The notes: generated from the letters alone by a model not told the origin. A stretch of DNA of 12,671 bases from an uncultured Clostridia bacterium (GCA_937914815.1 CALDMI010000063.1:1-12671), one strand, 5' to 3'. Shown: positions 1 through 8,588, counted from the stretch's first letter. Translations and numbers: made by a program.

Positions 1-1068
1 ATGAATGACAAGAAAACTTTACATAAATCCGATTCTGCGGATAAAGCCGACCTGTTCGGCGGGCGGCACCCGACAGACCCGGAGCACGACCCCGACTACA
101 TTCTTGAGGTAAAGCACTTAAAGAAGTATTTCCCCCTCGGCACAAATGCCGTCGGGCGCGCGACCTCTTATCTTCGCGCGGTCGATGATGTGAGCTTCCG
201 CGTCCGCCCGGGTACCACCGTCGGCATCGTCGGCGAGTCCGGCTGCGGAAAGACGACGATGGGGCGCACGATAATGCGGCTTTACAGCGTAACGGGGGGG
301 AAGGTGCTCTTCAAGGGCATAGACCTTGCGACCCTCTCGTCGGGGGAGCTCCGGGCGGTCCGTCCGAAGCTTCAGATGATATTCCAGGACCCCTATTCAT
401 CGCTCTCCCCGCGTATGCCGGTCGGCGAGATAATAGGCGAGGCTGTGAAGGTGCATAAGATTGTCCCGGCGTCGGAGCATAAGCAGTATGTGCTAAAAAT
501 TATGGAGGAGTGCGGGCTCCCGGCTCATTATTATGACCGCTATCCGCACGAGTTTTCCGGAGGGCAGAGACAGCGTATCTGCATTGCGCGCTCCCTCGCC
601 CTGCAGCCGGAGATCATAATATGCGACGAGCCGGTGTCGGCACTCGACGTCTCCATTCAGGCGCAGATAATAAATCTTCTCCGCGACCTCCAGGAGAAGC
701 AGTCGCTCTCCTATATATTCATATCGCACGACCTCTCGGTCGTCAGACATATATCCGACGAGGTCGGCGTCATGTACCTCGGCTCGATGGTCGAGTATTC
801 GCCGACAGAGGATATATTTGAGTCGCCGCTTCACCCGTATACCGAGGCACTGCTGAGCGCCGTGCCGGTGCCCGACCCGGCGGTGAAAATGAACCACAAG
901 ATTCTGACCGGAGACATCCCCTCTCCGGCAAACCCGCCATCGGGCTGTAAATTCCACACGAGGTGCGAGCACTGCACGGAAAGGTGCAAATGCGAGGTGC
1001 CGGAGCTCCGGGAGGTTAAACCCGGGCACTTCGTCGCCTGCCACCTCTACGACGGTAAAAACCTCTGA
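1..1068 (+). CDS. oppF: Peptide ABC transporter ATP-binding protein (OppF/DppF type)
   Basis: ATPase of an oligopeptide/dipeptide importer: it hydrolyses ATP on the cytoplasmic face to drive peptide uptake through membrane permeases not seen here. Visible motifs in the 355-residue product: Walker A GESGCGKT (78-85), Q-loop FQDP (Q129), signature FSGGQRQR (185-192), Walker B IIICDEP (D209, E210) and H-loop H243. The C-terminus (about 275-350) matches the oligo_HPY extension of peptide-importer ATPases, with HPYTEALL and a cysteine cluster (C316, C322, C325, C329, C331); some family members bind an Fe-S cluster here, which is only a possibility in this protein. The EVKHLKKYFPLG start of the domain is OppF-like. 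About 33 residues precede it, and the window begins at this ATG, so the true start and upstream opp genes cannot be seen. OppF is usually last in its operon, which fits the protease following after 20 bases. OppF versus DppF is not resolvable. Confidence 0.93.
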   Translation: MNDKKTLHKSDSADKADLFGGRHPTDPEHDPDYILEVKHLKKYFPLGTNAVGRATSYLRAVDDVSFRVRPGTTVGIVGESGCGKTTMGRTIMRLYSVTGGKVLFKGIDLATLSSGELRAVRPKLQMIFQDPYSSLSPRMPVGEIIGEAVKVHKIVPASEHKQYVLKIMEECGLPAHYYDRYPHEFSGGQRQRICIARSLALQPEIIICDEPVSALDVSIQAQIINLLRDLQEKQSLSYIFISHDLSVVRHISDEVGVMYLGSMVEYSPTEDIFESPLHPYTEALLSAVPVPDPAVKMNHKILTGDIPSPANPPSGCKFHTRCEHCTERCKCEVPELREVKPGHFVACHLYDGKNL

Positions 1069-1088
1069 TTTTATAAGGAACGGAAAAT

Positions 1089-4000
1089 ATGAAAAAGAAA
1101 CACGCGTTTCTGAAAGCCGCGACGGCGCTTCTGCTCATCGTCTGCGTGCTGATGTCTCTTCCGGTCGTCTCGCTCGCGGGCGGGGCGTCCTCCGGCAGAC
1201 GGCTTTTCAGCGATGTGACGGGGCAGTACGGCTTTGCCGACAGGCTCTTCAATTCAACTGTAAAGGAAAACAAGAACCCGGACAGCTACTACTGGGTGTT
1301 CGTGAACCTTGACGGAAAGTCGCTCTCCGACCTCCACCGCGAGTCGAAGAGTGAGCTCTCCCTGACAGAGTATGCGAAAACCGACGAGGCAGCCGCCGCC
1401 GAGCGCGATATACGCGCAGAGCAGCAGGAGTTTCTCTCGCGGCTCGAGGACACGGGTATAATCTATGAGAGCAAGTACACCTACACGCTCTTTACAAATT
1501 CGGTGGGTGTGCGCGTCAGATACCGCGATGTAAAGGAGATATCCTCCCTCTCGGGCGTAAAGTCGGTGACCTTCAGCGAGCATTACGCAGAGCCGGAGGC
1601 GATAACCACAAACAACGCGAACGTATGGAGCACCGGTATCTATAAGACCGAGGGTATAGACTTCGACGGCTCCGGGCTTGTTGTCGCCGTGCTCGACACG
1701 GGGCTTGACAGCTCGCATGCCGCATTCCGCACGATGCCGAAAAAGTATACACTTACAAAGGACACGGTTGCGGGTCGGATATTCGACGGCAACTACAATG
1801 CGGGGCTCCTGCGCTTTGACAGGACCTCGACAATAGATGATGTCTACTACAACGAAAAGGTGCCGTTTGCCTACGACTACGCCGACAAGGACTCTGTGGT
1901 CTACCCGTCCTATTCGGTACACGGTACCCATGTTGCGGGTATAATCGCGGGTAACCTCGGCGAGGGCGCCGATGAGTATATCACCGACGCGGACGGAAAT
2001 CCGATACTCGGCAAGGACGGCAACCCCATGACCTTCAGCGGCGTCGCCCCGGAGGCACAGCTCGTCATATGCAAGGTGTTCACCGACCGGGAGGACAGCA
2101 AGTCGCTCGGCGGGGCGGAGACCGTCGATATTCTCGCCGCCCTTGAGGATTGCGTGAAGCTCGGGGTCGACGTCATAAACATGTCGCTCGGCTCCTCTGC
2201 CGGATTCTCGGAGGGGGACGACGACCTCATGATAAATGTATACAAGAGCATACGCGAGAACGGAATAAGCCTCGTCGTCGCGGCGAGCAACGACTATTCC
2301 TCCGCATACGGCTCCCGCACCGGTACGAACCTTACCGAGACCCCGGACTCTGCGACCGTCGGCTCTCCCTCCACCTTTGAGGAGGCGCTCTCCGTCGCGA
2401 GTATCAGCGGGCAGAAGTCACAGTACATGCTGACCTCCGACGGCGCGGCGGCTGTGTTCTTCAACGAGGTCTCCGACGGAAACGGAAACAAGAAGGAGTT
2501 CGTAAAGGAGCTCCTTGTCAACAAGCTCGGAAAATCCGAGAGCGACGCCGTGACGGTGAAATATGTCGCGGTACAGCTCTACGGTCAGTACGCGGGTTAC
2601 ACCGGGCTCGATGTAAAGGGAAAGATAGTGCTTGTAGAGCGCGGCGGTGGCGGAATGACCTTTGAAGAGAAGGTCAGGATTGCGAAAGAGCGCGGCGCGA
2701 TAGGCGTCATTATCTACAACAACGTGAGCGGCAACATAAATATGACGATAGGCGGGGTAAAGGATATACCCGTCTGCTCTATAACCATGGACGCGTCAAA
2801 ATCGCTCCTCTCCCGCATAAATTCGAGGCGCGAGGGCGAGATAACAATATCAAAATCGCTCCTCGGCGGTCCCTTCATGTCGGACTTCTCATCCTGGGGA
2901 CCCACCCCCTCCCTGCACTTAAAGCCCGAGATAACCGCGCACGGCGGTGAGATAACCTCTGCCGTCCCCGGCGGCTGGGACACCCTCTCGGGTACGTCGA
3001 TGGCTGCGCCCAACATGGCGGGTGCCTATACTCTGGTGCTCCAGTACATAAGGGAAAAGCACCCGGAGATAACTGACAGAAACGAACAGATAACCCTCGC
3101 AAACCGCCTCATAATGAGCGCGCCGGTCATTGCCTATGACGAGTACGGGACTCCGTATTCGCCGAGAAAGCAGGGCGCGGGTCTCGCGACGATAAAGAAC
3201 GCGATAGAGACCGAGGCTTACATCTATGTTGACGGAACCGACAAGGCGAAGATAGAGCTCGGCGATGACAAGACGAAGAGCGGAATATATCACCTGAACT
3301 TCCACCTCAAAAACATGGGTGACACCGCGCGCGTCTACGACATCTCGACCCTCGTTATGACCGAGACGGTAATTGAGGACAAGGGCGGCGTCCGCACCGT
3401 GGCAGAGCATGCGTATATGCTCGGCGATATGTGCGACATCGTCTACTCGGTGAACGGAGATGCGGTGACGGACGGGAAGATAAGACTTTCCGCAGGTGCC
3501 GATATCCTTGTAAGCGCAAAGATAACTCTTAATTCCGAGGCGAGAAAGTATCTCGACGACAATTTCAAAAACGGAATGTATGTCGAGGGCTTTGTGACCC
3601 TCGGTGACGAGACGGGAGAGGGAGAGGTTGACCTCTCTGTGCCGTTCCTCGCGTTCTACGGAGACTGGCACTCCGCCCCGATGTTTGACCTCTCGCTCTT
3701 CGATGAGGATAAGGCAAAGCAGGACGACTCCATTCCCGACGACGAGAAGCCGCAGGCACAGGTCTATCCGACCGTCCCGCTCGGCTCCTACAACAACGGA
3801 AAATATATAATCCCTCTCGGGACCTACCTCTATGAGATGCCCTCCGGCTCCACGAAGGTGATCTATTCCTCCGAGGATAAGGTTGCGGTATCGATGTACG
3901 ACACGCAGGGGAACCGCACGGCGTATGAGCTCTACTCGGTCTATGCCGGGCTTCTCCGCGGCGCGAAGTATATGGATATAGTGATAACCGACGCCGTGAC

Positions 4001-7000
4001 AGGCGAGGTCGTCTATTCCGAGACGCAGACCAATATAAGGAAGGCATATTCCGGTGGCTCCGCTACCGCGTCGGCGTCGAACGTCCTCCTTGAGCTCTCC
4101 CCGCTTGAAATGGGGCTCGCAAACAACCGTAAGTACAACTTCACGATGACCGGTCGTATGGACCGCGTCCTCGACGGAGAGTACCCCGAGGCACGGGAGG
4201 AGGACTCCTATTCCTTTACCTTCTATGTGGATAACGAGGCGCCGGAGCTCATAGACTACCGCGTCCGCTTCGACCCCTACAAGGAGGGCAAGGAGACAAA
4301 GTACAAGGTTTACCTTGATATAGACACATACGATAACCAGTACACTCAGTCGGTTGCGCTCTGCTATCTGAATACCGACGAGATGGAGCTCGAGCTCCTG
4401 ACGGGGGAGTGGATACCCGTTGAGTCCTCGCGCGGCGGCGTCGCCACCGTGTCGGTTGATATCACCGATTACTTCTATTCGGATATCGACATGTACATTC
4501 AGCTTGACGACTACGCGCTGAACACGAGAGCTTACCACCTGACGAACTGGAAGACCCTTGCGGAGGCTGTGAAGTACCCCGAGGAGATAAAGACGAGCAC
4601 CTCTGCAGTGAGCCTCGATATAGGCGAGGTCGCGACAATAGGCGTCACCGTCTCGCCCTCCGACGCGGCGGCAACCAATCTCTTCTGGACCTCTTCAAAT
4701 GAAAAGGTCGTAAAGGTAAAGAACGGTGAGCTCTACGCCACCGGCACCGGTACAGCCACCGTTACGGTTTACGGTGCGCCGAACACGGCGACAAAGAACA
4801 AGGCGACCGTAAAGGTTACCGTAAGCGATAAGGTGACAAGCACGGGCGTGAAGCTGAAGCGCCTGACTCTCGGTCTTATCCGGGACGGCGACGGCGCGAT
4901 GGTCGACCCGACGAAGGGCGCGGATGTCAACCCGAACACGACCTATGTTCTGAAAGTTACAGCCGACCCGTGGTATTATCCCGACGGGCTCGATATCCGC
5001 TTCTCATCCTCCTCTCCTGATGTCGCGACGGTTGACGAGAAAACCGGCGTCGTAAAGACCCTGCGCGAGGGCACCGCGATAATCACGGCGACACAGTATG
5101 ACAAAAACGGAAAGGTCACGGCGATAGCCGTCTCCGCGAGGCTCAACGTCGGACCGGAATTTGTCGTGCAGAACGGTTATCTGCGCGAGTATCACGGTCT
5201 CGGCGGCAAGGTCACGATACCGAAGAGTCTGAATGTCTACTACATCTATGAGGACGCCTTCAAGGGCAATAATAATATAACCGAGCTCGAAATCTCCTCT
5301 CCCACAATGGAGATAAGGAGCGGGGCGTTCGACGGTATGACGGCGCTGCGCCGGGTTATCCTGCCGACGAGCGTTACCTTCGTCGGAAACGGCGCGTTCA
5401 GAAACTGCACCGCCCTTGAGCAGATAGACCTGCGCTCCCGCGCGATAACCTTCTCGACGGGCGCGTTTGAGGGCTGTACGTCTCTGAAATATATAAACAA
5501 TCTTGTCGTGACCGATAGCTCGGTCGATACAAAGACCGCGAACATTCTTGACCTTTCGGAGGAGCAGTTTGAGCGCACATCCCCCCAGATAGGCACTCTC
5601 GGCACCGGCGCGTTCAGAGGCTGCACCTCGCTCTCCGAGGTTGATATAACCTGCCTGCGCGTCAGCGGCGACGATGTGTTCGAGGGCTGCACCTCGCTCA
5701 AAAAGGTTAAAATGTCCGTGCACACGGTCATAGGGGACGGCATGTTCTCCGGCTGCACCGCGCTTCGCACGGTTGAGTACACCGACACGAATGAGTTTAC
5801 ATTCGGCTCGGCTCTGATACCCTTCTCGGGTACACAGCTCTCCGAGATAGTATTTGCAAACGGCGGGTCGGGCATCTATTACCGCGCTGCCGACGGGTGC
5901 TATTACACCGATTCGACGATGTCGACCCTCGTGTTCGCGCCCCGGACGCTTGAGAGCTTCCGGGCTCCGGATTCACTCAAGGTAATAGGCGCGGGCGCAT
6001 TTGCCGGCGCGCAGAGTCTGCGCACTCTGAACCTCGGCTCGGTCGAGTATATAGGCGATTACGCCTTTGCCGATACAGGACTTTCGTACAGCACCCGCCC
6101 GCTCTCGGTACCCGCGACGGTCACCGGAATGGGAGAGGGAGTATTCTACGGCTGTTCCTCTCTTGAGTCGGTGAACTTCGGCGCGGGCGTTGACACCGTC
6201 CCGGCGTATACGTTCGCGCTCTCTGGGCTGAAGAGCTTCACGCTCTCCGAGAGTGTAACGAAGCTCGGCGACAGCTCCTTCCGCTACACGGATATGGAGA
6301 CGCTTGATATAACGGGTACGAATGTCACCGAGCTCGGGGACTATGTATTCGCGTACAGCTATCTTCTGAAGAGTGCGAAACTCCCGGCGCTGACGAAGGT
6401 CGGATACGGAACCTTCTTCTTTATCCCGGATTCCTCCATTCCCGCGACGGTCAGCGGATATAAGCTCTCCTACGTCTCCTTTGCGGAGGGGACAACCGAT
6501 ATAGGGAGCGGCACATTCGCGAGCACGACAGGGTACAGGAGCCTTACAACGGTTGTCCTGCCCGACAGCGTCCGCGACTCGGTGAAGCGTATCGGAAGCA
6601 TGACATTCACGGGCTGTACGGCTCTTACGGAGCTGAACCTCGGCGCGATAACCTCCGCCGGAGATTACTCATTCTACGGCTGTCAGGCTCTCAAATCTCT
6701 TGATACCTCGGCGCTGACATCTGCCGGCGATTATGCGTTCGGTGGCTGCACGTCGCTCTCGCTCTCCGACGTTTCGGCGCTGCGCACGATAGGGAATTAC
6801 GCGTTCTCGGGCGTGAAGCTCGGGAGGGTCAGCCTCCCGGAGGCGCGGACAATAGGCGCCGGTGCCTTCAGCGGGGCGGAGCTCGAGGCTGTGACAGACC
6901 TTACAAAGCTTGAGACGATAGGCGACCGCGCGTTTGAGAACACCTCCCTGCGCGGAGTGCTCACCTTCCCCGCGACACTGCGCTCCGAGCGCGGCGCGGT

Positions 7001-8222
7001 AGGTAAGGGAGTATTCGCCGGTACTGGAGTAACGAAGATAGCCCTCGCGGGTGAAAACAGCGTGTACTCGGTTATAGACGGCGTGCTGTTCTCCCGCCTC
7101 CCGAACGGGAAGCTGCAGCTTGACGCATACGCCCCCGCGGCGTCCGCAAAGGAATATACCGTTCCCGCCGGAGTCGCGAGAATAGGTGACGAGGCGTTCC
7201 GGGGTGCAGGAAAGCTTGAGCGCGTTACATTCAACGCGGATATTGCCGCGATAGGCGACAAGGCGTTCTACGGCTGCTCGGCTGACACCTATGTGTTCAC
7301 GGGGCTCACCGCCCCTGTGCTTGAGGCGTATATTGCCGATCTCTTCGAGACGGATGCACAGCGTGCGCTCTTCACCTCGGGCAATTACAGCGAGGAGAAA
7401 TTCTACGCGAACTTCTCTGATTATGCGGCGCTCGTCCTCTATCCGGAGGTCTCCGGGACCGATGACCTCGGAATGACGGTGTATTATCCCGCAAATGCCG
7501 CAGGCTTCGGCAACAGGGCATGGGAGTTGTTCTTCGGCAGACGCGAGCAGACACCGGTCATAGCGGAGGATAGTACCAAGGACGCGATAGAGAAGATAAA
7601 TTCTCTTCCCGGAGTCGACGAGATAAACGCGATTGTCGGAATGGCGGATAAGACCGCGGCAAGGGAACTGCTCGACGGCTATAAGGCAACCGTCGGTGCC
7701 GCGCGCGCCGCATATAATAAGGTAACAAATGCCGACCAGCTCGCATTTATAGAGAACGCGGATAAGCTCTTCGCGGCGGAGACCGCGATACGCGCCGCCC
7801 GCACCGCAATGGGCGAGCAGGTGAAGATAACCGAGCTTCGCGTTAAGACCTCGCCGACAAAGCTTGTCTATAAGGCGGGCGAGCTGTTTGACGCTACCGG
7901 AATGGTGCTTACCGTTATCTATGACGACGGCTCACAGGAGACTGTTTCGGAGGGCTTCACCCTCCCGACAGAGCCCCTGAAAGAGGGTCAGCAGAGCGTA
8001 AAATTCTCCTATCGGGGAATTGAAAAGGAAATATCGCTTACGGTAAACAAGGGCGACAGCCCGACCCCGACTCCGACACCCGACCCGACACCGGATAATA
8101 ATGACGAAAACGGGCTCCCGGTCGGCGCGGTTATCGGAATAGTCGCCGGTGCATGCGTGCTTGTCCTTGCCGTAACGGCGCTTGTGATAGTTCTTCTTAA
8201 AAAGAGAAGAAGCGGTAAATAA
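1089..8222 (+). CDS. Giant surface subtilisin-like (S8) protease with PA, Ig-like and BspA-type LRR_5 domains
   Basis: A 2377-residue secreted, membrane-anchored endopeptidase. Signal peptide 1-30 (likely cut after VSLA); I9-like propeptide about 65-165; S8 catalytic domain about 190-700 with Asp203 (VLDTG), His278 (HGTHVAG), oxyanion Asn401 and Ser637 (GTSMAAP). A PA-type insert lies near 485-590, between Asn401 and Ser637, as in lactocepin/C5a-peptidase enzymes. Then Fn3-like beta regions (about 720-1160), two Big_2-like Ig domains (about 1165-1248 and 1255-1355), about 24 LRR_5 repeats (1380-2070; units such as GAFxGCTSL), a charged helical stretch (2160-2240), a Big_3-like domain (2246-2320), a Pro/Thr linker (2325-2338), a membrane helix (2344-2370) and the tail KKRRSGK. 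There is no LPXTG motif, so the helix probably anchors it. All catalytic residues are present. The RBS AAGGA (1075-1079) is nine bases before the ATG. It likely shares a transcript with the peptide-importer ATPase, suggesting that it feeds peptides to uptake. The substrate is unknown. Confidence 0.93.
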   Translation: MKKKHAFLKAATALLLIVCVLMSLPVVSLAGGASSGRRLFSDVTGQYGFADRLFNSTVKENKNPDSYYWVFVNLDGKSLSDLHRESKSELSLTEYAKTDEAAAAERDIRAEQQEFLSRLEDTGIIYESKYTYTLFTNSVGVRVRYRDVKEISSLSGVKSVTFSEHYAEPEAITTNNANVWSTGIYKTEGIDFDGSGLVVAVLDTGLDSSHAAFRTMPKKYTLTKDTVAGRIFDGNYNAGLLRFDRTSTIDDVYYNEKVPFAYDYADKDSVVYPSYSVHGTHVAGIIAGNLGEGADEYITDADGNPILGKDGNPMTFSGVAPEAQLVICKVFTDREDSKSLGGAETVDILAALEDCVKLGVDVINMSLGSSAGFSEGDDDLMINVYKSIRENGISLVVAASNDYSSAYGSRTGTNLTETPDSATVGSPSTFEEALSVASISGQKSQYMLTSDGAAAVFFNEVSDGNGNKKEFVKELLVNKLGKSESDAVTVKYVAVQLYGQYAGYTGLDVKGKIVLVERGGGGMTFEEKVRIAKERGAIGVIIYNNVSGNINMTIGGVKDIPVCSITMDASKSLLSRINSRREGEITISKSLLGGPFMSDFSSWGPTPSLHLKPEITAHGGEITSAVPGGWDTLSGTSMAAPNMAGAYTLVLQYIREKHPEITDRNEQITLANRLIMSAPVIAYDEYGTPYSPRKQGAGLATIKNAIETEAYIYVDGTDKAKIELGDDKTKSGIYHLNFHLKNMGDTARVYDISTLVMTETVIEDKGGVRTVAEHAYMLGDMCDIVYSVNGDAVTDGKIRLSAGADILVSAKITLNSEARKYLDDNFKNGMYVEGFVTLGDETGEGEVDLSVPFLAFYGDWHSAPMFDLSLFDEDKAKQDDSIPDDEKPQAQVYPTVPLGSYNNGKYIIPLGTYLYEMPSGSTKVIYSSEDKVAVSMYDTQGNRTAYELYSVYAGLLRGAKYMDIVITDAVTGEVVYSETQTNIRKAYSGGSATASASNVLLELSPLEMGLANNRKYNFTMTGRMDRVLDGEYPEAREEDSYSFTFYVDNEAPELIDYRVRFDPYKEGKETKYKVYLDIDTYDNQYTQSVALCYLNTDEMELELLTGEWIPVESSRGGVATVSVDITDYFYSDIDMYIQLDDYALNTRAYHLTNWKTLAEAVKYPEEIKTSTSAVSLDIGEVATIGVTVSPSDAAATNLFWTSSNEKVVKVKNGELYATGTGTATVTVYGAPNTATKNKATVKVTVSDKVTSTGVKLKRLTLGLIRDGDGAMVDPTKGADVNPNTTYVLKVTADPWYYPDGLDIRFSSSSPDVATVDEKTGVVKTLREGTAIITATQYDKNGKVTAIAVSARLNVGPEFVVQNGYLREYHGLGGKVTIPKSLNVYYIYEDAFKGNNNITELEISSPTMEIRSGAFDGMTALRRVILPTSVTFVGNGAFRNCTALEQIDLRSRAITFSTGAFEGCTSLKYINNLVVTDSSVDTKTANILDLSEEQFERTSPQIGTLGTGAFRGCTSLSEVDITCLRVSGDDVFEGCTSLKKVKMSVHTVIGDGMFSGCTALRTVEYTDTNEFTFGSALIPFSGTQLSEIVFANGGSGIYYRAADGCYYTDSTMSTLVFAPRTLESFRAPDSLKVIGAGAFAGAQSLRTLNLGSVEYIGDYAFADTGLSYSTRPLSVPATVTGMGEGVFYGCSSLESVNFGAGVDTVPAYTFALSGLKSFTLSESVTKLGDSSFRYTDMETLDITGTNVTELGDYVFAYSYLLKSAKLPALTKVGYGTFFFIPDSSIPATVSGYKLSYVSFAEGTTDIGSGTFASTTGYRSLTTVVLPDSVRDSVKRIGSMTFTGCTALTELNLGAITSAGDYSFYGCQALKSLDTSALTSAGDYAFGGCTSLSLSDVSALRTIGNYAFSGVKLGRVSLPEARTIGAGAFSGAELEAVTDLTKLETIGDRAFENTSLRGVLTFPATLRSERGAVGKGVFAGTGVTKIALAGENSVYSVIDGVLFSRLPNGKLQLDAYAPAASAKEYTVPAGVARIGDEAFRGAGKLERVTFNADIAAIGDKAFYGCSADTYVFTGLTAPVLEAYIADLFETDAQRALFTSGNYSEEKFYANFSDYAALVLYPEVSGTDDLGMTVYYPANAAGFGNRAWELFFGRREQTPVIAEDSTKDAIEKINSLPGVDEINAIVGMADKTAARELLDGYKATVGAARAAYNKVTNADQLAFIENADKLFAAETAIRAARTAMGEQVKITELRVKTSPTKLVYKAGELFDATGMVLTVIYDDGSQETVSEGFTLPTEPLKEGQQSVKFSYRGIEKEISLTVNKGDSPTPTPTPDPTPDNNDENGLPVGAVIGIVAGACVLVLAVTALVIVLLKKRRSGK
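5229..7298 (+). repeat. LRR_5 (BspA/TpLRR-type) tandem repeat domain within the protease
   Basis: Residues about 1380-2070 hold roughly 24 units built on a 22-23 residue period, with the core pattern (G/Y)-A-F-x-G-C-x-(A/S)-L. The conserved AF/VF/TF/SF/MF units begin near residues 1389, 1412, 1435, 1458, 1507, 1529, 1551, 1636, 1658, 1684, 1707, 1729, 1752, 1774, 1808, 1838, 1860, 1882, 1904, 1925, 1947, 1974, 2035 and 2058. Two longer interruptions (about 1575-1632 and 1985-2030) carry a Y-x-(D)-G pattern seen in many LRR_5 proteins. Family knowledge: such repeats form a curved solenoid used for binding proteins, host matrix or other bacteria. The DNA repeats are diverged, so this is an old protein repeat, not a recent DNA expansion. 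Confidence 0.85.
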
Positions 8223-8297
8223 AAGACAGGAGAAATCCGCATCACAAAACCGCGGAAAAGCTGTAAAAATGGAAGCGTGAGCTCCGGAAAGAGCAGC

Positions 8298-8347
8298 AAA
8301 AGCGGAATAAAGCCGTAAAAGCGGCATAAAACCGAAAAGTGACATAA
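8298..8347. repeat. Short degenerate tandem repeat after the protease gene, period 18-19 bp
   Basis: AAAAGCGGAATAAAGCCGT (8298-8316) is followed directly by AAAAGCGGCATAAAACCG (8317-8334) and a weaker third copy starting AAAAGTGACATAA (8335-8347). A small dyad, GCCG-N6-CGGC (8312-8325), spans the junction of the first two copies. The rest of 8223-8297 is A-rich with no gene that I can support. The function is unknown; it lies between the protease stop codon and the terminators, so it is probably part of the 3' untranslated region. Confidence 0.5.
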
Positions 8348-8352
8348 TAAAA

Positions 8353-8378
8353 AGGCTCCCGCAGCATCGCGGGAGCCT
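8353..8378 (+). terminator. Hairpin 1 of a tandem terminator pair
   Basis: The stem GGCTCCCGC (8354-8362) pairs perfectly with GCGGGAGCC (8369-8377), with an AGCATC loop and one more A-T pair outside. There is no T-tract directly behind it; the T-tract belongs to the next hairpin two bases on. It lies 130 bases after the protease stop codon, so it more likely protects the 3' end or helps hairpin 2 than terminates alone. Confidence 0.6.
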
Positions 8379-8380
8379 GA

Positions 8381-8409
8381 CCCCCGGGGCAATTTGCCCC
8401 GGGGGTTTT
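8381..8409 (+). terminator. Intrinsic terminator (hairpin 2) ending the oppF-protease unit
   Basis: The ten-base stem CCCCCGGGGC (8381-8390) pairs perfectly with GCCCCGGGGG (8396-8405) around an AATTT loop and is followed by TTTT (8406-8409). This is the classical Rho-independent form. It isolates the upstream peptide/protease unit from the perR promoter at 8557. Confidence 0.85.
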
Positions 8410-8423
8410 GTATATCTCCGTTT

Positions 8424-8478
8424 CGTGCACGGAAATCTGTGCAGAAAATAATATATGTTTTGCACGCGGAAATCCGCG
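8424..8478. repeat. Pair of small related hairpins with AAAT loops
   Basis: GTGCACGGAAATCTGTGCA (8425-8443) and, inside 8462-8478, TGCACGCGGAAATCCGCG are related sequences; each folds into a short stem around AAAT. The second has a perfect CGCGG/CCGCG stem (8465-8469 and 8474-8478). They sit between the terminators and the perR promoter, upstream of the likely transcription start. No function is assigned. Nothing else is recognised in 8410-8556. Confidence 0.4.
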
Positions 8479-8556
8479 AAGATAAAATTCAGACGCACCG
8501 CCGTAAATCCGTCAGGACAACGGAGTGAAAAAAACAAAAAAATTTCCGGAAAGCTA

Positions 8557-8585
8557 TTGACAAGAGACGAAAAGTCTGGTAAAAT
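8557..8585 (+). promoter_or_regulatory. Consensus sigma-A promoter of the perR-rubrerythrin unit
   Basis: The -35 box TTGACA (8557-8562) is a perfect match; a 17-base spacer follows, then the -10 box TAAAAT (8580-8585, five of six). Transcription should start near 8592, giving a leader of about 28 bases before the perR ATG at 8620. This placement also rules out translation starts upstream of the promoter. Confidence 0.85.
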
Positions 8586-8588
8586 GAT

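Noticed and set aside
2919..4538. 539-residue open frame on the minus strand inside the protease gene
   Set aside because: It lies wholly antisense to a clearly conserved coding sequence, has no recognisable domain, and is explained by codon bias of the protease strand.
5004..5875. Overlapping minus-strand open frames (about 210-240 residues) opposite the LRR region
   Set aside because: They mirror the repeat unit in antisense, have no family match I recognise and no ribosome binding site of note.
8353..8409. Riboswitch or attenuator controlling perR
   Set aside because: Both hairpins lie upstream of the perR promoter and so are not in its transcript; they are terminators of the preceding unit.
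7932..8537. Minus-strand open frames across the protease 3' end and intergenic region
   Set aside because: They run through two terminator hairpins and a tandem repeat, and their composition is not protein-like.
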